From positions 20,228,540 to 20,292,539 of the forward strand of contig NC_066517.1 of the NCBI RefSeq assembly GCF_024679095.1: DNA of 64,000 nucleotides. The letters run 5' to 3'. Below the pieces are notes generated by a model, which was not told the DNA's origin, did no database searches, and worked only from the letters and a program-made list of their open reading frames with translations. The position numbers were made by a program, and so were the translations under genes. Positions 1 to 10,826 of this stretch are shown here, piece after piece (within the stretch, counting starts at the first letter, position 1; each line of letters starts with the position of its first letter). The stretch comes from Eriocheir sinensis. Taxonomy: Eukaryota; Arthropoda; Malacostraca; Decapoda; Varunidae.

Positions 1-48
1 TAAATGGTAGGGAAGGGAAGGTGCAAAGGGAGGAGGTGGAGGGGAACG

Positions 49-155
49 TAGATAAGGTAAGGGGAAATAAGAGAAATAAATGTCTGTTAGATTAGCGAAA
101 TAAAGCCAGCAAGGAATGGAATAAAAACGGGAAGAGGAAGACGAAGAAGAAGAAG

Positions 156-188
<33 letters not shown>

Positions 189-631
189 ACGAGAAATAGA
201 AAAAGAGTAGATAAGCTTAGGGGAAAAAAGAGAAAGTTAAAGGAGTGGTATAAATGTCTGTTAGGTTAGCGAAATAAAGACAGCAAGGAATGGAAAAAAA
301 ACGGGAAGACGAAGACGGAGAAGAAGAAGAAAATAAAGAAAAAGAGTAGATAAGCTAAGGGGAAAAAAGAGAAAGTTAAAGGAGTGGTATAAATGTCTGT
401 TAGGTTAGCGAAATAAAGACAGCAAGGAATGGAAAAAAAACGGGAAGACGAAGACGGAGAAGAAGAAGAAGTAAACGAGAAATAGAAATAGAGTAGATAA
501 GCTAAGGGGAAAAAAGAGAAAGGTAAGGGAGTGGTATAAATGTCTGTTGGGTTAGCGAAATAAAGCAAGAAAGGAAGGGAAGAAGAACTGGAAGAGGAAG
601 AAGAAAAAGAAGTAAAAGAGAAATAAAGAAG
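49..631. repeat. Tandem array, four units of 139-174 bp, purine-rich
   Basis: The core TGTCTGTTAGRTTAGCGAAA recurs at 81, 255, 394 and 541, giving spacings of 174, 139 and 147. Each unit also holds GTAGATAAGCTAAGGGG and a GAA-rich stretch. The first full unit is longer because its GAA run (about 143-186) has expanded. The plus strand is almost all purine. The array may extend beyond the left edge of the window. Open frames here simply follow the repeat. Confidence 0.9.
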
Positions 632-775
632 AATAATTTAATATATCTACAAGAAATACTTTAGCTATAATAATAATAAGAAGAAAAAGAATATCAAGAA
701 CACAAGAACAAAAAAAATATGAGGAAGAAGAAAAATAACAGAAAGAACAAGAACAAGAGCAAAAATAAGAACTAA
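632..775. other. A-rich spacer, no gene seen
   Basis: A-rich sequence with short TAA and GAA runs separates two repeat arrays. I see no gene or clear element. Confidence 0.6.
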
Positions 776-1230
776 AACAACACAAAAAAAGAAGAAAAAG
801 AAGAAAAAAAGAAGAAGATGAAGAAAAGAAGAAAAAGAAGACGAAAAAGAAAATGAAAACGAAAACGAAAAAGAAAACGAAAAAGATGAGAACGAAAAAG
901 GAGAAAACGAAAAAGAAAACGAAAAAGAAGAAAACGAAAACGAAAAAGAAGAAAACGAAAACGAAAACGAAAAAGAAGAAAACGAAAAACAAAACGAAAA
1001 AGAAGAAAACGAAAAATAGGAAAACGAAAAAGAAGAAAACGAAAAAGAAAAAGAAGAAAGCGAAAAACAAAACGAAAAAGAAGAAAACGAAAAAGAGGAA
1101 AACGAAAAAGAAGAAAACGAAAAAGAAAACGAAAAAGAAGAAAAGGAAAAAGAAGAAAACGAAAAACAAAAAAACTAAAAAAAGAAAACAAAAAAAGAAG
1201 GAAACGAAAAAACCCAAAAGAATACGAATA
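776..1230. repeat. Minisatellite of AACGAAAAAGAAG-type units
   Basis: Imperfect units of 6, 9, 12 and 15 bp built from GAAAAC and GAAAAAGAA run for about 450 bp. Most unit lengths are multiples of three, so one plus-strand frame reads Lys-Thr-Lys-Lys without stops and the opposite strand reads Phe-rich. This is a property of the repeat and not evidence of a gene. Confidence 0.85.
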
Positions 1231-1354
1231 TAAAAACTAAAATTAGCAGCGTTTTGGAGGGAAATAAAGGAAGGGAGGAAGCGTATAGACACGTGTTAGT
1301 GGGTCAAAAAGGGTCAGAAGTAAAAGAAAATAAACGAGGTAGGAACTTGGTGTT

Positions 1355-1433
<79 letters not shown>

Positions 1434-1754
1434 AAAAAACGTTGAAGGTAAAGTGGAAATGAGAAGAAAAAAAGTGTTTGTATGTATGTACGAAATTCTT
1501 GAGGAGGAGGAGGAGGAGGAGGAGGGGAAAAAAAGCTTTAAATAACAAAGGAAATAAAACATAAGAACTAAAAGAGACACATGAGGAATTTACTAGAGAG
1601 GAAGAAGGAAAGGGAAAGGAAGGAGACAGGAGGGAGGGGGGGAGAGGTAAGGAAGGAAGGAAGGAAAGAAGGAAGGAAAGAAGGAAAGAAGGGAAGGAAG
1701 GAAGCGTAGTGAATCTGAGTTCCGTAGAAGGACTCGCGTATGTTTTGAAGAATG

Positions 1755-1807
<53 letters not shown>

Positions 1808-2059
1808 GGAAAGGGGGAGGGGAAATACGCCAGTAGGGTGAAAGTGATGAGAGGAGGAGGAGGAATAGGAGGAGGAACAGCAGGAGGAGGAGGAGGAAGG
1901 GAACGTTTGCAAGTGGGGTTCAAGAGGAGAGGAGGATATGTTGAAGGTAAAGAGTTATGGGAAAAGGAGGCGTGGAAGTGAAAAAGAGGGAGGAGGAGGA
2001 GGAGGAGGAGGAGGAGGAGGAGGAGGAGGAGGAGGAGGAGGATAAGAAGATATGGAAAC
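1231..2059. repeat. Compound purine block with GA, GGA, GGAA and GT microsatellites
   Basis: A GA tract occupies 1359-1432, GGA runs lie at 1501-1524 and 1990-2042, a GGAA-type run lies at about 1640-1705, and a perfect GT tract lies at 1757-1806. The sequence between them is purine-rich. The ORFs here are poly Arg-Glu, Ser-Leu and Cys-Val translations of the repeats. Confidence 0.9.
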
Positions 2060-2435
2060 GTGAAAGTAGAGACAACCGGATGTTTATAACGATGCTGCCT
2101 GCTTTTGAGACTGAATGTAATCGTCAGACACTTAAGTAATTTGTAGAATATATTAAACACTTGCTCTGTGTACGTATGGAAATCTTTATTCACCGTTATC
2201 GCCGAGTACTCTTAGGTTGGTATTATAAGACACTTTCGCTTCTCATATCAGCTATTTCTAAAGGTCAAAGAGGGGGTCAGTCGGGTTCTTATGAGTGTTC
2301 CTTCAGGTTCATGGTTCAGAAGAAGGGTCAAACTACCACCAGGGTCATAAAACTACTATTGGAAATGCCCACAACTTCTACGGAAGCCTTGTCAAATATG
2401 TGTTCTTGGGCGCCGAAATGTCTTAAAATGCGACC
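2060..2435 (-). mobile_element. Probable dispersed repeat, class unknown
   Basis: About 375 bp of ordinary-complexity sequence lies between a GGA tract and a pyrimidine array. Read on the minus strand it contains GTGGTAGTTTGACCCTTCTT and AAGTGTCTTATAATACCAAC, which resemble a repeat I recall from crab genomic clones. That is memory and not a search result. Only one copy is present in the window, so the call cannot be confirmed internally. The plus-strand frame at 2161-2556 runs into the neighbouring low-complexity array and does not look like a gene. Confidence 0.4.
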
Positions 2436-2815
2436 ATTACTCTCTTCCTTACCCTCCTCTCCTACTGCACCCATTACCTTCCCCTCCTACTTCCCGCCTT
2501 ACCCTCTCTCCTTGCTCATTCCCTCAGTCTCCCCTCTTCCTTACTCCCCGCCTTAGCCTTCCCTCTTACTCTCTTCCTTACCCTCCTCTCCTACTACACG
2601 CCTTACCTTCCTCTCCTACTACCCCCCTTACCTTCTCTCCTTACTCATTCCCTCAGCCTCCCCTCTTCCTCCCCGCCTTTGCCTACTCTCCTCTTCTTTT
2701 CCTCCTCACCTCTTACTCCTTAGCCTCTCCCCTCACTCATTCCCTCAGCCTCCCCTCTTCCTGCCCCCTTTAACCCTCACCTTAGCCTCCCCTCCTACTC
2801 CCCTCTACTCCCCAT
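2436..2815. repeat. Pyrimidine-rich tandem array, units about 92-130 bp
   Basis: TCATTCCCTCAGYCTCCCCT recurs at about 2516, 2645 and 2737, and TACTCTCTTCCTTACCCTCC at 2438 and 2568. The main period is 129-130, with one shortened unit of 92. The plus strand is nearly all C and T. Confidence 0.8.
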
Positions 2816-3469
<654 letters not shown>

Positions 3470-4019
3470 TATTTCAGAGTAAGACAGATCATATATTTAA
3501 AACAAGGAAGGAGAATAATATATGATCGCAAACTAATTAAAATGAATGAAGATTGTAAAGTAAAGAAGGGAGGGAGAAGACGCAGGATAAGAGGAAGAGG
3601 AGAATGAGGAAAGGCAAATGCACAATATAGAGGAAAATCGAGTTGGCATGAAAAACAATAACTGGAAAAACATGTAACCAGAAACTTATTATAAATGATG
3701 TTGATTATAAGGAGAAAGATGGAAGGGATGCAACACAGGAATATGGGAAGAGCTGAATCAGGAAAGGGAAAGACATTGTACGGAGGGGGAACACGTGTAT
3801 TTAAGAGCAGGGAAAGAAAATGGGATATGAACGTAAACTAATTGAAATGAATGAGCCTTGTATGGGGATATAGGGAGGCATTGGGCGCTGGATTTGAGCA
3901 AGACGCAGACGAGGATAAGGAAAGGGCATGGCAAGGAGGAGGACAGAGTGGATAATAAAAGCGAGGCAAGTGAGATATGAGGACAAACCAATTATAATGA
4001 ATGAAGGCTGAAGGAGGAG

Positions 4020-4620
4020 GAAGAAGGGAGGATTCGAGAAGAGAGAAACACAGGAATAGAAGAGAGGGAAGAGGAGGAGGAGGAGGAGGAGGAGGAGGAG
4101 GAGGAGGAGCAAGAAGGGAGGATCTGAGAAGAGAGAAACACAGGAACAGAAGAGCCGGAAGAGGAGGAGGAGGAGGAGTAGGAGGAGGAGGAGGAGGAGG
4201 AGGAGGAGGAAGAAGGGAGGATTTGAGAAGAGAGAAACACAGGAATGGAAGAGAAGGAAGAGGAGGAGGAGAAGGAAGAAGGAAGGAGGGAGGATTTGAG
4301 AAGAGAGAAATACAGGAATAGAAGAGAAGGAAGAGGAAGTGGAGGAGGAGGAGGAAGAGAAAGAAGGGAGGATTTGAGAAGAGGGAAACACAGGAATAGA
4401 AGAGAAGGAAGAGGAGGAGGAGGAGGAGGAGGAAGAAGAAGAAGAAGAAGAAGAAGAAGAAGAAGAAGAAGAAGAAGAAGAAGAAGAAGAAGAAGAAGGG
4501 AGGATTTGAGAACAGAAAAGCACTGGAATAGAAGAAAAGGAAGAGGAAAAGGAGGATGAGAAGGAGGAGGAGGAGGAGGAGGAGGAGGAGGAGGAGGAGG
4601 AGGAGGAGTGTACACATTGA
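4020..4620. repeat. Nested sub-array of 75-135 bp units with GGA/GAA expansions
   Basis: A block containing GGAGGATTTGAGAAGAGAGA and ACACAGGAATAGAAGAG is repeated about six times (near 4025, 4113, 4213, 4287, 4364 and 4498). Each copy is followed by a trinucleotide run of different length: GGA at about 4070-4110, 4160-4210, 4412-4431 and 4564-4608, and GAA at about 4432-4499. This is a local amplification within the larger satellite. Confidence 0.88.
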
Positions 4621-6080
4621 ATATTAAAAGCAAAGGAGAGAAGTTGGATATTAGTACAAGCTGACTATTATGAGTGAAGTTTGTTACCTATATGAGAAAG
4701 GGAAGACTTCAGAAAGAGCAACAAGCGAATAGAGAGGAAAAAGACAGAGGGAGACAAGACAGGTTCACACTCGTAATATAAGAGGAACAGAAAACGGAAT
4801 GACTTTAAACTAATTATGATGAATGAAGGAGGAAGAAGGGAAGGACTGAGAGGTTGGGAACGCGGAAACAGATGAAAGGAAGGAGAAGTAGACAGCGCAG
4901 ATCATAAAAGCAAAGGCAGGCAATGGAATGTGTCTGAAAACTGATTATGATGTATGAAGGTTGATTAGCGAAAGGAGGGAAGGAACGAAAGGGAGGTGAG
5001 GAACGCAGTGCTAAAAGAAGAACAGAGGGAGGAAGGATAAATCACAATATCAAGGAAAGAAAGATAGAAAATGGATGGAAACTGATAATAATGAACGAAG
5101 GTGAAATAGAGAAGGAAGGAGGGAATTTTAGGGAGGTGAGAAACGCAGTGCTAAAAGAACAGAAGGAGGAAGGATAAATCACAATATCAAGGAAAGAAAG
5201 ATAGAATATTAATGGAAAGGGATAATAATAAACGAAGGTGAAATAGAGAAGGAGGGAAGGACTGGAAAGCGAGTGAGAGACGCTGTGCTAAAAAAGAAAA
5301 GGAGGAAGAATAAATCACAATATCAAGGAACAAAAAGATAGAATATGGATGGAAAGGGAAAATAATAAACGAAGGTGAAATAGAGAAGGAAGGAGGGAAT
5401 TTTAGGGAGGTGAGGCAGTGTTGAAAGAAGAACAGAGGTAGAAAGGATGAATCACAAAACCAAGGGAAGATAAAATGAACACTGAAACTGATTATGATAA
5501 ATGAATGTAATAGGAGGAAGGAGGAAAGGCCTGAAAGAAAAGTGAGAAATGAAGGAAGAATATTAGTAGGAAGGATAAATCACAAAAAAAAACAAGGGAA
5601 GACAAGATAAATATTTAAACTGATAATGGTAAATGAGTGTAATAGGAGGAAGGAGGAAAGGACTGAAAGAGAAGTGAGAAATGAAGGAAGAATATTAGTA
5701 GGAAGGATAAATCACCAAACCAAGTAAAGAACGATAAAATAAGGATAAAAATTGGGTTATGAAGAAGGTTGTAAGAAAGAAGGAAAGGAAGATATGTTTA
5801 TTTATTTATTTATTTATTATTATTTTTTTTTACGTCTCTGCCTATTGCGCCGGTAGGGTTGCTTGAGGGGCCTGGATGGTATTCGGCCCCAGCCCGTCTT
5901 GGCGCAGGCAAGTGTTTATAATGGCGCCATCTTCTCTTGGCTCATGTTGCCCCCCGGAACTCGTTTTTGATTCTTTGACGGCTTCCTCTAGAGTCCGGGT
6001 TGATGGATGGTCTTCAGGACAGCATGTGGGTAGTTTTAAGCCACTCGACGGTGACTGAAACATCCGAGGTGGTAGCGTGG

Positions 6081-6091
6081 GGATTCGAACC
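6081..6091 (-). promoter_or_regulatory. Pol III B box of the SINE
   Basis: GGTTCGAATCC on the minus strand matches the B-box consensus GGTTCGANTCC exactly. It would recruit TFIIIC if the copy is still transcribed. Confidence 0.85.
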
Positions 6092-6132
6092 CGTGCCGTC
6101 CATCACGTGGTAAATGTGGGCCCAGCACGCTA

Positions 6133-6144
6133 CCGCTTCAGCCA
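6133..6144 (-). promoter_or_regulatory. Pol III A box of the SINE
   Basis: TGGCTGAAGCGG on the minus strand matches the tRNA A-box pattern TRGCNNAGYGG with one inserted base. The spacing of about 41 bp to the B box fits a long-variable-arm tRNA ancestor. Confidence 0.75.
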
Positions 6145-6290
6145 CCGCCTACCTATCTGAAAGAACAGATGGAAGAACAGGAATAGGAAGGATATATCAC
6201 AATACAAAATAAAGAAAGATAGAGGAAGGATCGAAAAAGATGATGAATGAAGATTAAATAGAAAAGGACAGAAGAAAATAAAGCTATAAT

Positions 6291-6560
6291 TTTAATGGAA
6301 ACAAACACGCCAAATTGAGTCTTATAAATACTTTCCTAAGCCAACACGTGCATGATATATAGCGCAAATATTTTATGCATAACAACCGTACATTAATTAA
6401 GCTGCTGAATACACACCACGCGCGTATCACCTATAAATGGTCAGTCAACAGTAATAATATCCATGAAAGACAAACAAGAAAGACCTTCGACGATAGTTTG
6501 TTAGTCCGTTTCGCTCAGTAAATAGCGAAGGTAACGGAGCAAAAAGTGAATATAAAGTGT
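6291..6560. other. AT-rich unique spacer, no gene seen
   Basis: About 270 bp of mixed AT-rich sequence follows the satellite. I see no motif or coding signature. Confidence 0.5.
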
Positions 6561-6832
6561 GAAATGAAAATTGAGAAAGGAAAGGGATGGGTAGGGAAGG
6601 GTATGGGTTGAGAGGGAAGGGATGGGAAGGAAAGGGAGGGAAGGGATGGGTTGGAAAGGGAAGGAATAAGAAGGGATGCGATGGAAAGGGATGGGATGGG
6701 AAGGAAAGGGAAGGGAAAGGTTGGGAAGGGAAGGGTTGGAAGGGGATGGGTTGGGAAGGGAGGGGATAGGAAGAGATGCGATGGAAAAGAATGGGATGGG
6801 AAGGGAGGGGAAGGGAAAGGAAAGAGACATAC
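6561..6832. repeat. GGGAA-type pentanucleotide minisatellite
   Basis: Imperfect GGGAA, GGGAT and GGAAA units run for about 270 bp, with interspersed GATGCGATGGAAA blocks at about 6674 and 6775 that suggest an internal duplication of about 100 bp. The pentameric period leaves open frames on both strands that look like Gly/Lys/Glu or Ser/Pro/Phe proteins but are repeats. Confidence 0.88.
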
Positions 6833-7159
6833 CAAGAAATGAAAAAAATATAGTGAAATGAAATAGCGAAAACAGAAAACAAGGAGGAAAATCATGAAAC
6901 TTGCAACACGAACACTAAGAGGTGAATTAATATAGTGAATAAATAAAGCAAAGACAGAAAACAAAAACAAAGGAGAAAACTGATAATACTCGCAACACTC
7001 AAACCGAAGGACGAACAAAAAACAGTAAAACAAAAAGAAATAATGAGAACCGAATAAAATAAGCAAAATGATGGTACTCACAACACGCTATCCCATCAAG
7101 ACAATCTGAAAAGTAGACCTAAAAAAAAACGAAAAAAATAAAAAAAGGATAATAAAACA
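6833..7159. other. A-rich spacer with faint duplication, no gene seen
   Basis: The sequence is A-rich. AAATAGCGAAAACAGAAAAC near 6861 and a similar AAATAAAGCAAAGACAGAAA near 6942 suggest an old tandem duplication of about 80 bp. Confidence 0.5.
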
Positions 7160-7375
7160 ATCTTGATCACCTCCGCTGCAGTTCATTATCCGCCGACTCA
7201 CCTGCCTAATAATCACCTGTGCCAAACATCGCCAGGTGGCCCACGGTAATCATGCCCTTAATTACTCCTCCTGATACCTGCACTGACCCCCGCTGCAGTG
7301 ACAAGTGGCGCTAATTAAAGAGTTAGGCTCAGGTGTGTTTGCTCGTAATTAGGCAAACGCCAGGTGTGATTGGCT
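7160..7375. promoter_or_regulatory. Candidate cis-regulatory island (E-boxes plus TAATTA)
   Basis: About 215 bp of unique sequence holds five CACCTG/CAGGTG E-boxes (7199-7204, 7214-7219, 7233-7238, 7330-7335, 7361-7366) and three TAATTA sites (7259-7264, 7312-7317, 7346-7351). CACCTG is the preferred site of Snail/ZEB-type zinc fingers and many bHLH dimers, and TAATTA is a homeodomain core. The clustering is seen directly; enhancer function is inference. Confidence 0.35.
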
Positions 7376-7433
7376 CCGAGAGAGAGAGAGAGAGGGAGAG
7401 TGCGGGTGAGGGTGAAGGTGTGGGTGTGGGTGT

Positions 7434-7496
<63 letters not shown>

Positions 7497-7541
7497 TGAG
7501 GGTGAGGGTGAAGGTGAATGTGAATGTGTGTGTGTGGGTGT

Positions 7542-7594
<53 letters not shown>
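7376..7594. repeat. Compound GA / GGTGAG / GT microsatellite
   Basis: GA runs at 7378-7396, 7439-7490 and 7544-7594 are separated by GGTGAG and GTGTGG variants. The whole is one compound locus. Confidence 0.93.
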
Positions 7595-7595
<1 letters not shown>

Positions 7596-7619
7596 AAATT
7601 GGTCATAAGAGGACGTTGA

Positions 7620-7870
7620 TGTGGCTGTGACCTCACTTCAACTCAGCTCATCTCTCCTCTCCTGACATGACCTCATCTCAACTTTCCTGTGCTCACCTAA
7701 CCTCCACTCAACTTCATTGCACTTCACCTCACCTTACCTCTCTTCTCTTCACTTCACTTCACCTCACCACCTCTACTTCTCTCTTTACCTCATTTAACTT
7801 CAATTCACTTCATCTCCTCACTTCAGCTCACCTCTCTTCCCCTCCCCTCCCCTCACCTGCCCGTAGCTCA
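7620..7870. repeat. Imperfect ACTTC/CACCT pentamer-rich tract
   Basis: CTCAC, TTCAC and CACCT words repeat with irregular order over about 250 bp on the plus strand. This is degenerate simple sequence. Confidence 0.65.
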
Positions 7871-7919
7871 CCTGCGCTCACCTTATATTCTCAGAGGTCA
7901 TACGTTATTGTCAATTAGG

Positions 7920-8440
7920 AATGCTTTGTGATCACGTGTCCTCCCTCTCCTGCTTCCTTCCCTTCCTCGCTCCCCCTCTCTCCCTCTTTCATCCTCTCCT
8001 CTTCCTCATTTCTTCACTTTATCTATCCCTCCTTTCTCCTTTCTGTCCTCTTCCTCCCTCTCTGTCTTCCTCTCTTTCTCCCTCCTTCACGTTACTCCTC
8101 TTCCTTTCTTCTTCTCTTTATTGCCTTCTCCTTCCTTCCATTCCTCCTTCGGTTCCTCCCTCCCTCTCTCCTTCAGAAGGTGTTGATTGGTGGATATTAC
8201 CTGGGAGGTGAGAATCAGAGGGGAATTTCTCTCTCTCTCTCTCTCTCTCTCTCTTCTTTTTATCTTCCTTCTTCTTCTTCTTCTTCTTCTTCTTCTTCTT
8301 CTTTTTCTTCTTCTTCTTCTTCTTCTTCTTCTTCTTCTTCTTCTTCTACATTTTTAATTTTGCGTGTTCTTTTTCATTTTCATTATTTTTTTCGGCACAT
8401 TCATTAACTTTTCTTATTACTTACTTATCAATCTACTTCT
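7920..8440. repeat. Pyrimidine block with CT and TTC microsatellites
   Basis: CT-rich sequence includes a (CT)n at about 8228-8253 and a TTC tract at about 8266-8346. The long plus-strand frames here are poly Ser/Leu/Phe translations. Confidence 0.88.
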
Positions 8441-8863
8441 GTTATACCTTCCACCATTCGCCAGGTTTTCCGTTATCGCCCGCTGTTTCTTCGTCTCCCC
8501 GTTTTCTTTGTTAAGGGGATTAGGAACTATTTTTCCCCCTAGATGGCGTCGTAAGCAGCTTTCGCCTCCTTCATCCTCTTTGTTCCGCAACGCAGCTTTC
8601 CGCCGCGGCGGTACCCGAAGACGCTGTATTTCCTTTTTCTCTTTTCGTATAAGTCTCCTCGTACGGGAAATTAATTAGCTTCATATAGATGTTGTGATTA
8701 ATTTGTACTTTTTCTTCATTATCATATATCAATTTTTTTTTCATTGATGTATTATTTGAGATTTAGTTTTTATATGAGTCTTTTACGATGGACGTCCTAA
8801 TAACTACTTTTTTTTAGCTCTTGATGACGGTTTAAATTTCGTTATTATTGGCCAGTATTGATA
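8441..8863. other. Unique AT-rich island, no gene seen
   Basis: Mixed sequence includes a CpG-containing patch at about 8520-8625 (CCGCGGCGG at about 8612) followed by AT-rich DNA. No exon, RNA gene or element could be supported. Confidence 0.45.
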
Positions 8864-8942
8864 CTTTTTTTTGCTGTAAAGGAAACAGTTCAAGGAAAAA
8901 AAAAAAAAAGAGAAAACAATAATGAAAAAAAAGAAGCCCGCT
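8864..8942 (+). mobile_element. Truncated copy of a ~145 bp dispersed repeat
   Basis: After a T-run the sequence aligns with the copies at 26412-26557 and 54207-54354: AAAGGAAACAGTTCAAGG, then an A-rich stretch with AACAATAATGAAAA, then GCCCGCT. Homology stops after GCCCGCT, so the second half of the element is missing. Confidence 0.75.
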
Positions 8943-8979
8943 GTAATGTTGTAATGTGTTCAGTTTTCAAGTTTTCTTT

Positions 8980-9339
8980 CGTTTTTTCCTTCCCTCCTTC
9001 CATCCTTCCTTTCTTCTCCTTCATCATTCCCGCTGTTTTACTCCTTCTAATTCCTTCTCTTTCTTTTTTCTTGTTTTCCTCCTTTTTTCCCTCAACTCTT
9101 TTCCTTTTCTTCCACGTTTTCACCTTCATCCTTTCTTTTCTTCTTTCGTTACTGCTACCCACCTTCAGTCTTTCCTTCTACCTCTCTATACTTCTCCTTC
9201 CTTCCCATCCACTCTTTCGCCCTCCTTCATTCCTTTATTCTTTCCCTGCCTATTCCCGCCAAACTTCCTTTACTTTCTCCCTCTTCTTTCCTTCCCTCAT
9301 CCTCCTCCATATTTCTTCTCTTCTCCTGTTCCCATTTTC
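8980..9339. repeat. Pyrimidine-rich low-complexity tract
   Basis: CT-rich sequence on the plus strand with many TTCC and TTTC words. No strict period was resolved in this part. Confidence 0.7.
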
Positions 9340-9780
9340 CTTCCACCGTATTATTTTTTATTTCAATCTACCACCCTTCCCTCTTTAATTCATACCTCTT
9401 TCCCCTCCTACCTTTCCTCCTTCTTTCCCATTCCTGTTCTCACCCACTTCCATTTTCCTTCACTTCCATCTTTCCCGCCTTCCTTTCTTCCTCCCTTCAT
9501 TTCCATCTGCCACCATTTCCATTTTTCATTCAATTCCTTCCTCTTTCCTCCTTTAACTTCCTCCTTCTTTACCTCTCTCTCTTCCAGCTTTATGCCCCTC
9601 CAACTTTCCCGCCTTCCTTTCTCCCTCTCTTCATCCCCTCTTTCTTTCCCCTCTTCCATTTTCCTACCTTTCCACTTTTACCGACTTCCTTCCTCCCTTT
9701 ATTTCCCTCCGTCGCCATTCCCTCTTTAATTCAATTCCTTCCTCTTCTCTCCCTCCCTTCCCTCCCTTCCCTGTTCCCGC
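9340..9780. repeat. Degenerate CT-rich tandem array, unit about 134-141 bp
   Basis: CTTTAATTCAATTCCTTCCT-like cores lie near 9384, 9525 and 9724, and CCCGCCTTCCTTTCT at 9474 and 9608. Spacings of 134 and 141, plus one longer gap, indicate old tandem units. Confidence 0.6.
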
Positions 9781-10756
9781 CCTGCCCCGCTCCCTTCGTC
9801 ACCTCCCGCCAACTTAAGGCAAGAGTCATGTCACCTTTCTCACTCCCTGACACCGCCTTATAATATACGACACCTTGCCCCCTCTCTTTACCCCCCCTTC
9901 TCTCTCTCTCTCGTTCTCGCTCGTATCGTTTTTCCACGCAGTTATAATTCTTTTCGATATAAAATGGATAAAAATTTGGACCGTATGAGATGAAAGTCAG
10001 ACCCCGCAAGATATTAAACTTTTACGAAACGAGAGAAAAAGTAAAAAAGAAAAAAAAGAAAATCAATTAACGGGGCAGGAATTGGAAGTATTGAAAATCG
10101 AGCACGTGGAAAAAAAAGTGGAAGGAAAAAAAATATGTAGGGAGAAACTAGAGGAAGTAAGTCGCGTGTGAAATGAATTAATATGGGGATTTGTAGAGCT
10201 GTGAAATTTGTCCTAAAAAATGTAAGGAAAATAAAAGACCATAGAAAAATTATTAAAAAGTTTGCCAGAGTAGAAAATGAGAGAAAAAATATCCAAAATC
10301 ACATGCAGAGAGTAGGAAAAAAACCCATTTGTACTTGAAGTATGAAAGGAAAACGTAAATATGAATAAAAATACGAAAAAAATATTAAAATCCACCGAAA
10401 TATATCCCTGAGAAAAAGAAAAGGAGAAAAACAAACACATTCAAAGGAGGGAAAAAATGAAAAAAAACTTCACATACAAAAAGAGTAAGAAAGGGAAAAG
10501 TAAATGTAAAAGTTGGGAAAACGAAAAATCAACAAATACCAAAAGACCGAAAAACCCAAATACAAAGAGAAAAATAAAAAAGAAACTGACATACCAAAAA
10601 AGGAAAGGTGAAAAGAAATTAAGAGAAAACGAATTGGAAGTAGAAATTCGACTCGTCTCAAACACGAACAAAACAAGATCGATGCGAAATTGGTTGGAAG
10701 CGACGCGCGCCAACGGGACATGGAGCGGGGAAACAACCAATCAGGAGGCGGCGTGG

Positions 10757-10759
<3 letters not shown>
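9781..10759. other. AT-rich to A-rich region, no gene seen
   Basis: A short mixed stretch (9781-10010) is followed by about 700 bp of A-rich plus-strand sequence. At 10670-10757 a GC-richer patch contains CCAATCAGGAGGCGG, which resembles a CCAAT box. On its own that is weak evidence of a promoter. Confidence 0.45.
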
Positions 10760-10798
<39 letters not shown>

Positions 10799-10826
10799 TG
10801 GTGTGTGTGTGTGTGTGTGTGTGTGT
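10760..10826. repeat. (GT)n microsatellite
   Basis: GT tract of about 67 bp with two single-base interruptions (GGTG). Confidence 0.95.

Larger units (their letters stand above)
5797..6153 (-). mobile_element. tRNA-derived SINE, about 357 bp, minus strand
   Basis: Read on the minus strand the element has three parts. The first is a tRNA-like head (6153 to about 6070) with an A box TGGCTGAAGCGG and a perfect B box GGTTCGAATCC. The second is an unrelated body of about 240 bp. The third is a 3-prime tail of A-run plus AATA repeats, seen on the plus strand as TTTA repeats at 5797-5818 and a T-run at 5823-5831. The head ends in GCTACCACC, which pairs with the first five bases GGTAG as a residual acceptor stem. 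The head-body-tail order is typical of Pol III retroposons mobilised by a LINE partner. No clear target-site duplication could be identified. A 73-codon frame in the body (5842-6063) is incidental. The insertion splits one satellite unit. Confidence 0.88.
3470..6290. repeat. Large degenerate satellite array, unit about 128-154 bp
   Basis: The core AAACTAATTATGATGAATGA, with variants, starts near 3530, 3682, 3836, 3984, 4658, 4806, 4937 and 5079. A second core, GGAAGGATAAATCAC, starts at 5031, 5168, 5304, 5441, 5569, 5701 and 6186. Spacings are 128-154 bp, except where short repeats expanded (4020-4620) and where a SINE inserted (5797-6153). The array spans about 2.8 kb and is purine-biased on the plus strand. 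It contains no gene. Confidence 0.9.

Noticed and set aside
853..1233. Lys-Thr-rich frame resembling a basic protein
   Set aside because: It is an AACGAAAAAGAA minisatellite with units divisible by three and no start context or neighbours.
5842..6063. Frames on both strands within the SINE body
   Set aside because: They lie inside a Pol III-derived element, which is non-coding by class.
6070..6153. A functional tRNA gene
   Set aside because: A and B boxes are good, but the acceptor stem pairs only over five positions and the sequence runs straight into a SINE body and A-rich tail.
5790..6165. Target-site duplication around the SINE
   Set aside because: The flanks GATATG and CTATCTG are only loosely similar, and the purine-rich satellite context makes short matches uninformative.
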